Shown here: positions 48,269 to 57,537 of the stretch, one piece after another
Layout of the letters: each line of letters opens with the position of its first letter
Numbering within the stretch: the first letter of the stretch is position 1
Source: an uncultured Bacteroides sp.
GTDB lineage: Bacteria > Bacteroidota > Bacteroidia > Bacteroidales > Bacteroidaceae
Direction: 5' to 3'
DNA: 64,000 nucleotides
NCBI GenBank assembly: GCA_944322345.1
Contig: CALUOO010000003.1
Coordinates: forward strand, 62,001 to 126,000
Translations under genes and position numbers: made by a program
Notes under the pieces: generated by a model
Told to the model about the DNA's origin: nothing
Databases searched by the model: none
Seen by the model: the letters and a program-made list of their open reading frames with translations, nothing else

Positions 48269-49489
48269 ATGAACAAACTTATCTTTATAGGTATCCTCGG
48301 CATGTTCGCCTTAGGATCCTGCCACCACAACCATGACGCTCACGACCACGACGCCATCGAACACAACCACGAGGCAGAAGGTCACGACCACGAAGCAGAA
48401 GGCGAAGAACACGCCGGACACAACCATGAAGCCGAAGCAGCCGTCACACACAGCGAAGAAGCACACAGCGACGAAATCATCCTGCCCAAAGCAAAAGCCG
48501 AAGCAGCCGGAGTAAAAGTAAACACCATACAGCCTGCCCCCTTCCGGCAAGTCATCAAAACCAGCGGACAGGTAATGGCAGCACAGGGAGAAGAATCTAC
48601 CGCCGTAGCCACTGTAGCGGGAGTTGTGTCACTCCGTAGCAACATTATCGAAGGAAGTACCGTCAGCCGCGGGACATCGCTTGCCAACATCTCCTCACAC
48701 AACATAGCCGAAGGAGACCCCGTACAGCGTGCCCGTGTAGCCTACGAAACAGCAAAGAAAGAATACGAACGCATGGAAGCACTGATTGGCAACAAAATCG
48801 TATCCGACAAGGAGTTTGCACAAGCCCGTCAGAATTACGAGAATGCCCGCATCAGCTACGAAGCACTGGCCCAGAACCACTCGGACAAAGGACAAAGCAT
48901 CCCCTCTCCCATGGCCGGATACGTCAAGAACATCCTTGTGAAAGAGGGCGACTACGTGAACATCGGCCAGCCACTGATGAGCATCACACAGAACCGCCGC
49001 CTGTTCCTCCGTGCCGAAGTATCGGAAAAATACTATCCGTATCTGAGCAGCATCACGTCTGCCAACTTCCGCACCTCTGCCGGAAGCCGTGTATACGAAC
49101 TGCAACAGCTGAACGGTAAGCTCCTCTCCTACGGTAAATCTGCAGGCGACAGCTCTTACTACGTGCCCGTCACATTCGAGTTCGACAACAAGGGTGACAT
49201 CATCCCCGGTTCTTTTGTCGAAGTCTGGCTGCTCTCCTCACCGATGGAGAATGTAATCTCCGTGCCCCGCACCGCCCTCACCGAAGAGCAAGGAATCTAT
49301 TTCGTCTATCTGCAGCTTGATGAAGAAGGCTATCTGAAACAGGAAGTCACCATCGGAGCAGACGACGGACAAAGCGTACAGATTCTGACCGGTGTCAAAG
49401 CCGGCGACCGTGTAGTGACCGAAGGAGCCTATCAGGTACGCCTGGCAAGTGCAAGCAACGCCATCCCGGCACATAGCCACGAACACTAA
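48269..49489 (+). CDS. Metal-efflux RND periplasmic adaptor (CusB/CzcB type)
   Basis: The membrane-fusion lipoprotein of a heavy-metal tripartite pump. The start at 48269 (MNKLIFIGIL) is chosen over the longer frame because it gives a proper lipoprotein signal ending LGSCHHNHD. The 406-aa product has a remarkable His-rich run (about 21-75, with repeated HNHEAEGHDHE-type words), then a barrel-sandwich/alpha-hairpin adaptor (VVSLRSNIIEG, then YVKNILVKEGDYVNIGQPL) and a C-terminal HSHEH. The RND pump gene follows 52 bp later. Confidence 0.93.
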   Translation: MNKLIFIGILGMFALGSCHHNHDAHDHDAIEHNHEAEGHDHEAEGEEHAGHNHEAEAAVTHSEEAHSDEIILPKAKAEAAGVKVNTIQPAPFRQVIKTSGQVMAAQGEESTAVATVAGVVSLRSNIIEGSTVSRGTSLANISSHNIAEGDPVQRARVAYETAKKEYERMEALIGNKIVSDKEFAQARQNYENARISYEALAQNHSDKGQSIPSPMAGYVKNILVKEGDYVNIGQPLMSITQNRRLFLRAEVSEKYYPYLSSITSANFRTSAGSRVYELQQLNGKLLSYGKSAGDSSYYVPVTFEFDNKGDIIPGSFVEVWLLSSPMENVISVPRTALTEEQGIYFVYLQLDEEGYLKQEVTIGADDGQSVQILTGVKAGDRVVTEGAYQVRLASASNAIPAHSHEH

Positions 49490-49541
49490 GAGAGTATTAT
49501 CACTAAAGATTCACTACTCAAAACTCATAACTTAAAAAAGT

Positions 49542-52500
49542 ATGCTAAACAAAATCATACATTACTCCCTGCACAACCGGCTGGTTGTGCTCTGTGCGGC
49601 TATCCTTCTGCTCATTGCCGGGAGCTATACCGCCATGCATACAGAAGTAGACGTATTCCCCGACCTCACCGCACCGACCGTAGTCGTTATGACCGAAGCC
49701 AACGGAATGGCAGCCGAAGAGGTGGAACAACTCGTCACCTTCCCCGTAGAGACTGCTGTCAACGGAGCGACAGGCGTACGTCGCGTCCGCTCATCCTCAA
49801 CCAACGGATTCTCTATCGTCTGGGTAGAGTTCGACTGGGGAACAGACATCTATCTGGCACGCCAGATTGTCAGCGAGAAACTGGCGATAGTCAGCGAATC
49901 ACTGCCTGCCAATGTCGGTAATCCCACACTTGGCCCTCAATCTTCCATCCTAGGCGAGATGATGATTATCGGACTGACCTCCGACTCGACCTCCATGCTC
50001 GACCTGCGTACAATTGCCGACTGGACCATCCGTCCCCGCCTGCTGTCGACCGGAGGAGTAGCACAGGTGGCTGTGTTAGGTGGCGACATCAAGGAATACC
50101 AGATCCAGCTCGACCCCGAACGCATGAAACACTATGGTGTCACAATGGGAGAAGTAATGACTGTGACACAGGACATGAACCTGAATGTCAACGGAGGAGT
50201 ACTCTACGAGTTCGGCAACGAATACATCGTACGCGGAGTGCTCTCAACCACTCAGGTAGAACAGCTGAGCAAGGCTGTTGTAAAGACTGTCAATAATTAC
50301 CCCATCACTTTATCCGATATTGCCCATGTCGCAATCGGTGCCAAAGTGCCCAAACTGGGTACCGCTTCGGAACGTGGCAAGGCAGCCGTACTGCTGACTG
50401 TCACCAAACAGCCTGCAACCAGCACACTGGAACTGACCGACAAGCTGGAGGCATCACTGAAAGACCTGCAGAAAAATCTGCCGCCCGACGTCAAAGTATC
50501 TACTGATATCTTCCGTCAGAGCCGTTTCATAGAAAGTTCTATCGGTAATGTTAAGAAATCGTTGCTCGAAGGAGGAATCTTCGTTGTGATTGTACTCTTC
50601 CTGTTCCTCGCAAACGTACGTACCACTATCATATCTTTGGTTACTTTGCCCCTCTCCCTTCTGGTATCCATCCTGACCCTGCACTATATGGGGCTGACCA
50701 TAAACACCATGAGTCTGGGAGGTATGGCAATCGCCATCGGTTCGCTGGTAGACGATGCCATCGTAGACGTGGAGAATGTGTACAAACGATTGCGTGAAAA
50801 CCGGCTGAAACCGGAAGCAGAACGGCTTAGCACACTGGAGGTTGTATTCAACGCTTCGAAAGAAGTACGTATGCCTATACTCAACTCCACACTTATCATC
50901 GTAGTAAGTTTTGTTCCATTGTTCTTCCTCAGTGGAATGGAGGGACGCATGCTGGTTCCGCTGGGCATCGCATTCATCGTTGCTCTGTTTGCATCAACCA
51001 TTGTAGCCTTGACCCTGACGCCGGTACTCTGTTCTTATCTGTTAGGCAGCAACGGGACACGAAAAGCACTTAAGGAGTCAGTCGTCGCAGTCTGGATGAA
51101 GGGAATCTACGAAAAAGCATTGGTGTGGGTACTTTGTCACAAACGGATTACATTAGGAAGCACCATTGCGCTGTTCCTCATCGCCTTAGGTTTCTTCTTT
51201 ACACTGGGACGCAGTTTCCTCCCCTCCTTCAACGAAGGGTCGTTTACCATCAACATCAGCTCATTGCCCGGCATCTCGCTGGAAGAGAGCGACCAGATAG
51301 GACGCAGAGCAGAAAAATTGCTGCTGGAGATACCAGAAATACAGACCGTAGCCCGTAAGACCGGCCGCGCCGAACTGGACGAACATGCTCTTGGTGTCAA
51401 CGTTTCGGAAATTGAAGCACCGTTTGAATTGAAAGACCGCTCACGCAGCGAGCTGGTAGCTGAAGTACGAGAAAAACTAAGTACGCTGACCGGAGCCAAC
51501 ATCGAAATCGGACAACCTATCAGCCACCGTATCGACGCCATGCTATCCGGTACCAAAGCAAACATTGCCATCAAGCTGTTTGGCGACGACCTGAACCGGA
51601 TGTTCCGGCTCGGTAATCAGATAAAGGATGTAATCAGCGGTGTCCCCGGCATTGCCGACCTGAACGTAGAACAACAGATCGAACGTCCACAGCTGAAAAT
51701 ACAGCCACGACGCGAGATGCTCGCAAAATATGGTATCACACTGCCAGAATTCTCAGAATACGTCAATGTTGCACTCGCAGGGAAAGCAGTTTCCCAAGTC
51801 TACGAGCAGGGAAAAAGCTTCGAACTGATTGTAAAAGTAAAAGATGAAGCCCGCAACGAAACGGAGAAAATCCGCAACCTGATGATAGATACCGGAGACG
51901 GACGTAAGATTCCATTGGATTACGTGGCTGAAGTAACATCGGCAATGGGACCCAACACCATCAACCGCGAGAATGTGAAACGCAAAATTGTAATCTCTGC
52001 CAACGTAGCCGACCGTGACCTGCGCAGCGTAGTCAACGACATTCAGAAGTTGGTAGACACTTCCATCCAACTACCCGAAGGATACCACATCGAATATGGA
52101 GGACAGTTTGAAAGTGAGCAGGCGGCCAGCCGCACATTGGCATTGACGTCTTTCATCAGCATTGTCGTTATCTTCCTGCTGCTTTATCATGAATTCAGAA
52201 ATGTCAAAGAGTCGGGAGTCATCATGCTGAATCTGCCTCTGGCACTGATTGGTGGTGTATTTGCACTGCTCATCACCACAGGTGAAATCAGCATACCGGC
52301 AATCATTGGCTTCATTTCCCTATTCGGTATTGCTACCCGCAACGGTATGTTGCTTATCAGCCACTACAATCATCTGCAACAGGTAGAAGGAATGCCGGTC
52401 TACGAAAGTGTCATTCAAGGATCGCTCGACCGATTGAACCCGATTCTGATGACAGCACTTTCGTCAGCATTAGCCCTCATACCATTGGCTCTTGGAGGTG

Positions 52501-52649
52501 ACTTGCCGGGAAATGAAATTCAAAGTCCGATGGCAAAAGTCATTCTGGGAGGTCTGCTGACATCCACCTTCCTGAACGGATTCATCATCCCCATTGTCTA
52601 CTTGATGATGCACAAAAAGGGAATAGAAACAAAAACAGAAAGAATATAG
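49542..52649 (+). CDS. Heavy-metal efflux RND pump (CusA/CzcA type)
   Basis: The inner-membrane proton antiporter of the pump, 1035 aa, with 12 membrane helices and two large periplasmic loops. The HME-type opening DVFPDLTAPTVVVMTEANG near residue 37 and the TM4 segment IGSLVDDAIVDVEN near 397, with charged residues for proton relay, are visible. The metal (Cu, Ag, Zn, Co) cannot be told by eye. The adaptor precedes it and the outer-membrane channel starts 3 bp after its stop. Confidence 0.94.
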   Translation: MLNKIIHYSLHNRLVVLCAAILLLIAGSYTAMHTEVDVFPDLTAPTVVVMTEANGMAAEEVEQLVTFPVETAVNGATGVRRVRSSSTNGFSIVWVEFDWGTDIYLARQIVSEKLAIVSESLPANVGNPTLGPQSSILGEMMIIGLTSDSTSMLDLRTIADWTIRPRLLSTGGVAQVAVLGGDIKEYQIQLDPERMKHYGVTMGEVMTVTQDMNLNVNGGVLYEFGNEYIVRGVLSTTQVEQLSKAVVKTVNNYPITLSDIAHVAIGAKVPKLGTASERGKAAVLLTVTKQPATSTLELTDKLEASLKDLQKNLPPDVKVSTDIFRQSRFIESSIGNVKKSLLEGGIFVVIVLFLFLANVRTTIISLVTLPLSLLVSILTLHYMGLTINTMSLGGMAIAIGSLVDDAIVDVENVYKRLRENRLKPEAERLSTLEVVFNASKEVRMPILNSTLIIVVSFVPLFFLSGMEGRMLVPLGIAFIVALFASTIVALTLTPVLCSYLLGSNGTRKALKESVVAVWMKGIYEKALVWVLCHKRITLGSTIALFLIALGFFFTLGRSFLPSFNEGSFTINISSLPGISLEESDQIGRRAEKLLLEIPEIQTVARKTGRAELDEHALGVNVSEIEAPFELKDRSRSELVAEVREKLSTLTGANIEIGQPISHRIDAMLSGTKANIAIKLFGDDLNRMFRLGNQIKDVISGVPGIADLNVEQQIERPQLKIQPRREMLAKYGITLPEFSEYVNVALAGKAVSQVYEQGKSFELIVKVKDEARNETEKIRNLMIDTGDGRKIPLDYVAEVTSAMGPNTINRENVKRKIVISANVADRDLRSVVNDIQKLVDTSIQLPEGYHIEYGGQFESEQAASRTLALTSFISIVVIFLLLYHEFRNVKESGVIMLNLPLALIGGVFALLITTGEISIPAIIGFISLFGIATRNGMLLISHYNHLQQVEGMPVYESVIQGSLDRLNPILMTALSSALALIPLALGGDLPGNEIQSPMAKVILGGLLTSTFLNGFIIPIVYLMMHKKGIETKTERI

Positions 52650-52652
52650 AAT

Positions 52653-53840
52653 ATGAAACGAAGTATCTTTATACATACATTGCTGTTGACAGTGGCATGC
52701 AGTTCTCTGCATGCCCAAGGCAACAGCATCGATCAAGTGTTGAGCAGCATCGAAGCAAACAACAAAGAGCTGCAAGCCAATGCCCAGCTGGTCGCTTCAC
52801 AAAAACTGGAAAGCCGGACAGAGAACAATCTGCCCGATCCAACCCTCTCGTATGCCCACCTGTGGGGATCGAAAGACAAGAATGAGACAATCGGCGAACT
52901 GGTCATCTCACAGAGTTTTGATTTTCCAAGTCTGTATGCCACACGCGGAAAGTTGAATCGCCTTCGCTCGGGTGCATACGATAGCCGCGCCGACATTGTA
53001 CGTCAGGACCTATTGCTCCAAGCCAAAGAACTTTGCCTGGACATTATCATGCTACGCCAACAGAAGCAGATATTAGACGAAAGATTGCGCAACGCAGAAG
53101 AACTTGCAGCCTTGTATGACCAACGTCTGCAAACGGGTGATGCCAATTCGTTGGAAACAAATAAAATCAAGCTGGAGCTACTGAACGTTAAGACAGAAGC
53201 TTCAATGAACGAAACCACCCTACAGAACAAATTACAGGCATTGCAAGCACTGAACGGCAATATTCCTGTCACATTCGATGATACACAGTACCCTGTTGTA
53301 CCCTTTCCTTCTGATTATCAAAAGCTCAAATCAGAAGTAGTGAGCAGTGACCGTACCCTGCTGGCACTTAACAACGAAAGTCTGGTTGCCCGCAAACAGA
53401 TTTCTCTGAACAGGTCTCAATGGCTTCCAAAACTGGAGTTAGGATACCGTAGAAATACCGAAACCGGAACTCCCTTCAACGGAGTAGTAGTAGGCTTCTC
53501 ATTCCCTCTGTTCGAAAACAGAAACAAAGTTAAGATTGCCAAGACACAGGCAATGAACATCGATCTGCAAAAAGAAGGAACAGCACTACAAGTAGAGTCG
53601 GAACTTTCACAGCTCTATCAAGAAGCCAAGTCACTCCATACATCCATGAAAGAGTATGAACAGACCTTCCAATCGCAGCAGAATCTCGAACTGCTGAAAC
53701 AAGCACTAAAAGGAGGGCAAATCAGTATGATTGAGTTTTTCGTAGAGGTCTCAGTTCTTTATCAAAGCCATTTGAACTACCTGCAATTGGAGAACCAGTA
53801 CCAGAAAGCAATGGCTAAGATATACAAGAACAGATTATAA
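52653..53840 (+). CDS. TolC-family outer-membrane efflux channel (CusC-like)
   Basis: Third part of the metal pump. A 395-aa product with a signal peptide ending SLHAQG and two outer-membrane-efflux repeats dominated by long coiled helices; the conserved SLNRSQWLPKLELGYR segment is near 249. It starts 3 bp after the RND gene and completes the CusBAC-type operon, convergent with an rRNA methyltransferase gene. There is no obvious terminator in the 29-bp gap. Confidence 0.92.
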   Translation: MKRSIFIHTLLLTVACSSLHAQGNSIDQVLSSIEANNKELQANAQLVASQKLESRTENNLPDPTLSYAHLWGSKDKNETIGELVISQSFDFPSLYATRGKLNRLRSGAYDSRADIVRQDLLLQAKELCLDIIMLRQQKQILDERLRNAEELAALYDQRLQTGDANSLETNKIKLELLNVKTEASMNETTLQNKLQALQALNGNIPVTFDDTQYPVVPFPSDYQKLKSEVVSSDRTLLALNNESLVARKQISLNRSQWLPKLELGYRRNTETGTPFNGVVVGFSFPLFENRNKVKIAKTQAMNIDLQKEGTALQVESELSQLYQEAKSLHTSMKEYEQTFQSQQNLELLKQALKGGQISMIEFFVEVSVLYQSHLNYLQLENQYQKAMAKIYKNRL

Positions 53841-53869
53841 AGCGCTGAGCCATAAGTTGACAAAAGAGC

Positions 53870-55309
53870 CTACCAAAGTCCTTTCTTCAACGAGACATCT
53901 TGAGGAGGCTCCTTTCGGATACGCCAAGCCTGCGGATAAAGATTATTGGCACGATTGCCGATATTCTTCACAAAACCAAGAGGGATATTCCGATAAGTCA
54001 ACAATACATAACTGCAAGGGGCTGTCGCCGGCAAGGTGATGGCCTCTTTCCGTAAATAAGCTATAGCTTGTTCATAGTTTATCTCTTCCACAGCAAATGC
54101 ATCTTTTTCCATCAGTGAAGGGCACATTGCAAGTGCATGAGAAGGAATCAGATCTTTTCCCTTCATTTCACCCACCTGAACACCAGCCTGTATCACCCGT
54201 AACACATCTTTCAAACAAGCAAGTTCGTTCATATATCCTTTTGGGAATACACAGATCTCGCTGCCATTGATAATGGTCTCGTAGCTTACGGAAGCATCAT
54301 TATTCAGCCATCGGTTAATTCTGGAGGCATACTCTTTCAATACCTTTCCATCGGTATTTCCTCCTTTTTTCTCCTTCTTCTTTCCGGTTTTATTTCGGGT
54401 AAATAATCCTGGCTCCTCCTCTTCTGCACAAGGTTTACGCAAAACAGCAAGGAAAAAGCCTTCTCCCCTGCTACGATGAGGGAGAAAATGATAAACAGGA
54501 ATATCTTCTCCTTTCAGCAGGCTTCCCGTAATCCCCCACTCCTCACGTACATCTAGCGTTAGCAACTCTCCTCCTAATTCGTCACATATCCAACAAACAT
54601 TTTCTTCATCTTCTTTTGTGTTATAAGTACAAGTACTATAAATAAGAATACCTCCGGGTTTCAGACAAGGCCATATATCAGCTACAATCCGCCGTTGGCG
54701 TTGCCAACAAGTTTCTACATTCTCCAGCGTCCATTCTTCTACAGCTACCGGATCTTTACGGAACATCCCTTCACCGGAACAAGGTACATCGGTCAAAATC
54801 AAATCGAAGAACGAAGAAAGTTTCCGTAAATCAGCCGGATCGTTATTGGTCACCACCACATCCGGATAACCCCACTTCATCAGATTCTCGGCAAGTATCT
54901 GTGAACGACTGCGAATCACCTCGTTAGCCACCAGCAGGCTTCCTTCTGGCAGCACACTGCGAAGATGCGTTGACTTTCCACCGGGAGCCGCGCATAAATC
55001 GAGTGCTGTTACCGGAGAAGCGACATACTGGCGAATCACCTGCTCTACAAACATAGAAGACGCCTCCTGTACGTAATAACAACCTGCATGGAATAAGGGG
55101 TCGAAAGTAAAGACTGGACGTTCTTTCAGATAAAACGCATCAGATGCCCAAGGAACACAATCGGAAAGCGTTTCACCCCCCTGCATCTTCAACGGGTTTA
55201 AGCGGATGCTTACCACAGGTTCTTGCTCCAAAGCAGCAGCAAATTTCTTATATTCATTCTCTCCCAGCAAAGTACGGGCAGATTCTATAAAAACGACAGG
55301 TAGATTCAT
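53870..55309 (-). CDS. RsmF/NOP2-Sun family RNA (cytosine-5-) methyltransferase
   Basis: Methylates a cytosine in rRNA (RsmF-type) or tRNA. The 479-aa product has the SAM site DLCAAPGGKSTHL near 108, DVPCSGEGMFRKDP near 174 and the catalytic Cys in YSTCTYNTKEDEEN near 224. The C-terminal part (about 330-479) resembles the PUA-like RNA-binding region of RsmF/YebU. The gene is alone on the minus strand with a -7 box upstream. Assignment of the exact target base is by family similarity. Confidence 0.92.
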   Translation of the reverse strand: MNLPVVFIESARTLLGENEYKKFAAALEQEPVVSIRLNPLKMQGGETLSDCVPWASDAFYLKERPVFTFDPLFHAGCYYVQEASSMFVEQVIRQYVASPVTALDLCAAPGGKSTHLRSVLPEGSLLVANEVIRSRSQILAENLMKWGYPDVVVTNNDPADLRKLSSFFDLILTDVPCSGEGMFRKDPVAVEEWTLENVETCWQRQRRIVADIWPCLKPGGILIYSTCTYNTKEDEENVCWICDELGGELLTLDVREEWGITGSLLKGEDIPVYHFLPHRSRGEGFFLAVLRKPCAEEEEPGLFTRNKTGKKKEKKGGNTDGKVLKEYASRINRWLNNDASVSYETIINGSEICVFPKGYMNELACLKDVLRVIQAGVQVGEMKGKDLIPSHALAMCPSLMEKDAFAVEEINYEQAIAYLRKEAITLPATAPCSYVLLTYRNIPLGFVKNIGNRANNLYPQAWRIRKEPPQDVSLKKGLW

Positions 55310-55371
55310 TTTTCGTTAAGAAATGATTTAAACTATTCTTTTTTTGAGACATTTTCGGTGTCATCTGCTTG

Positions 55372-55379
55372 CAAATATA
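55372..55379 (-). promoter_or_regulatory. -7 box of the methyltransferase gene
   Basis: On the minus strand this reads TATATTTG, an exact match about 63 bp before the start. Confidence 0.6.
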
Positions 55380-55414
55380 TTTCCCGAAAATATAAAATGC
55401 AAAACTTGACGAGT

Positions 55415-55524
55415 GTTTTTATAAATTTCCATCGCAGCAAACTCAAAGTTTCATAGTAGCAAACCGAAAGTTCCATAGGCATAGAACTTCAAGTTTCATA
55501 GGCACGGAACTTCATAAAAACAAA
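55415..55524. repeat. 22-bp tandem array, 4-5 units
   Basis: Units start at 55437, 55459, 55481 and 55503, 22 bp apart, with a more degenerate copy at 55415. Words such as GAAAGTTCCATAGGC and ATAGAACTTCAAGTTTCATA alternate in sense and inverted form. It occupies the 385-bp divergent gap between the methyltransferase and the sigma-factor operon; the rest of that gap is AT-rich with no gene. Confidence 0.8.
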
Positions 55525-55693
55525 ATGCAGAAAAGATGAACATCTTAATTACGCTGAACGCCTATTACTGGACCTATTTTTATATCATTTCATCAATAAA
55601 AGTCTGTAAATATCAAAAATATTTTCTCTCTTTGCAACTTTCACAATAGTGAGCTACGTCTAATAGACAGAAAAGACTAACAAAAGAATCATT

Positions 55694-56104
55694 ATGAAAA
55701 CAATGCTACTTGGTACATCTCCGGCTATAGTATGGGAAAGCCCGATTACAGCCTTAATCATCATCTGTACATTCATCGTTATCCTGACATTCATTGTCTT
55801 CTATTTCCAATACAAAGGAAGAAAAGAACGTTACCGGCTCGCTGAACAGACCTTGACTTCCGGACAACCGTTTCCCGAGAGTCTTTTCAAAAATAAATCA
55901 GAAAGTACTCAAGAGTTCAAAGGTATCAAGAAAACCTTTTTGGGATTCGGATTATTCATCTTTCTATGGGCTATAACAGGAGAATTCTCAATTGGATCTA
56001 TCGGACTGCTCATCATGTCTGTTGGCATCGGACAATGGATTATCGACAACAAAACAGCCCGTAAACTAAAAGAAAACACTCCGAATAACGAGAAAGCTGA
56101 ATAA
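55694..56104 (+). CDS. Membrane protein of the sigma-factor operon
   Basis: A 136-aa protein with three hydrophobic segments (about residues 15-42, 82-98 and 103-118), resembling the DUF6249-like proteins encoded before sigma factors in Bacteroides; this family call is tentative. It has a basic cytoplasmic stretch between the first and second helices. The ECF sigma gene starts 3 bp after the stop, so the two are co-transcribed. Function unknown. Confidence 0.75.
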   Translation: MKTMLLGTSPAIVWESPITALIIICTFIVILTFIVFYFQYKGRKERYRLAEQTLTSGQPFPESLFKNKSESTQEFKGIKKTFLGFGLFIFLWAITGEFSIGSIGLLIMSVGIGQWIIDNKTARKLKENTPNNEKAE

Positions 56105-56107
56105 ATC

Positions 56108-56662
56108 ATGAAGCACGCCGATGAGCTTACACTTATTGCACAAGTCTTGGTCTTCAAAAACAAGAATGCATTCGGACTTTTGGTGCAGAAATACCAATCT
56201 CCTGTCCGACGTATATTCTTGCACCTAACCTGCGGCGATAGAGAATTAAGCGACGATCTGGCTCAAGATACATTCATAAAAGCATACCTCAATCTTTCAT
56301 CATTCAAGAAATTATCTGGATTTTCCACATGGTTATACCGAATTGCCTACAATGTATTTTATGACTACATTCGTAATCTAAAAGCCACAACTCCTTTGGA
56401 TGTTCCGGAAATCGACTCCACTGTATGTACAGAGCCAAACGAAATTGATAAACAAGTAGATATTTATCGTGCACTAAACCAGCTAAGAGAAGAAGAGCGC
56501 ATCTGCATCACTCTATTTTACTTGGAAGATATCAGCATTGAGAAAATAGCCTACATTACAAAAATGCCAACAGGCACAATAAAAAGCCACCTGTCACGAG
56601 GAAAAGAAAAGTTAGCAACCTATTTACATCAGAACGGATATGACAGAAAACAAAGACGATAA
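56108..56662 (+). CDS. ECF-type RNA polymerase sigma factor
   Basis: A 184-aa group 4 sigma factor. Region 2 is seen as SDDLAQDTFIKAYLNL with STWLYRIAYNVFYDYIR (about residues 46-95). Region 4 with its helix-turn-helix is EEERICITLFYLED...IAYITKMPTGTIKSHLSRGKEKL (about 130-172). No FecR-type anti-sigma gene follows; instead the last 23 bp overlap a small membrane protein gene. The position 570 bp before a SusC gene does not by itself prove control of that locus. Confidence 0.93.
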   Translation: MKHADELTLIAQVLVFKNKNAFGLLVQKYQSPVRRIFLHLTCGDRELSDDLAQDTFIKAYLNLSSFKKLSGFSTWLYRIAYNVFYDYIRNLKATTPLDVPEIDSTVCTEPNEIDKQVDIYRALNQLREEERICITLFYLEDISIEKIAYITKMPTGTIKSHLSRGKEKLATYLHQNGYDRKQRR

Positions 56663-56972
56663 ACTTCTGCAGAACTTCTTCGCAGACAACAAACAAGAGA
56701 TTGATGACAATGGATTCACCCAGCAGGTCATTCATCATCTACCTGATCGTCCCCAACGAACAGGATATGTATGGAATATTTTAATCACTGCCATAAGTAT
56801 ATTCATTTTCTTCTACTTAGATGGGCCAGAAGCTGTCCGGAAGACATTGAACGACGCCATTAGCAACATAATTCAATCAGTAACACTTAGCATAGAACCT
56901 CAATCGATTCTAATCGCTACCATTGTATTATTATTGATAGGCATAAAGAAGATCTATTCAGAAGTCGTCTAA
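56640..56972 (+). CDS. Small membrane protein overlapping the sigma gene (DUF5056-like), possible anti-sigma
   Basis: A 110-aa protein with a charged cytoplasmic N-terminal half (about 1-40, including FFADNKQEIDDNGFTQQVIHHLP) and two hydrophobic segments (about 46-62 and 86-105). The start overlaps the sigma gene by 23 bp, a coupling typical of sigma/anti-sigma pairs. I recall DUF5056 for proteins of this shape. A short cytoplasmic sigma-binding region plus membrane anchor would fit an anti-sigma role, which is inference. Confidence 0.75.
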   Translation: MTENKDDKLLQNFFADNKQEIDDNGFTQQVIHHLPDRPQRTGYVWNILITAISIFIFFYLDGPEAVRKTLNDAISNIIQSVTLSIEPQSILIATIVLLLIGIKKIYSEVV

Positions 56973-57537
56973 AAGAAATATCTGTTCTGGTAGAATGCTA
57001 TAAAACATTCCAAGAAAAATCAGAGAACGTACTTTTCTTGAGATTATCAGCTATCGGGCGTCGGAAGTCTGTAATACATACTATTTCCATTGCCTATTGA
57101 TATGATATTCTCACTAAAATTACAGATTATATCTGTTTAACACACTATAAGCAATCAAAGTACGCCTTTCAGGCTATCAAACAGTTATTAAATGTACAAA
57201 CACATTCAACGATAACAATAAGTCATCATTTATCGACTGATTTCAATCAAATACATACAGAAAAAAGACTTTTACTCTCCATTAAGAAACTATACTTATA
57301 TTTTTACAAACAAAACAGCAATCTACCACCCTTTATATCACACAACAAGCAGTTATCAATTCATAGAAAAGCACGCATAAAATATGAATATTTATCATAT
57401 TCCCGTCTATTTGTATTCTTTTTAGTAAAAGTCAACCTTTTATTATCAAAAATAACGATATTATTTGCTTTTTTAAGAAAAAATCACTTCTTTCGCCACG
57501 TATTTCTTAGTTATTCACTTAATCTATTAAAAGGAGT
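56973..57537. other. 565-bp AT-rich region before the second SusC gene
   Basis: No gene, RNA or exact TAnnTTTG box is visible. A weak 8-bp hairpin CAAGAAAA/TTTTCTTG (57011-57018, 57033-57040) may end the sigma operon. The last bases before the SusC start contain AAAAGGAG, a good ribosome-binding sequence. Confidence 0.6.
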
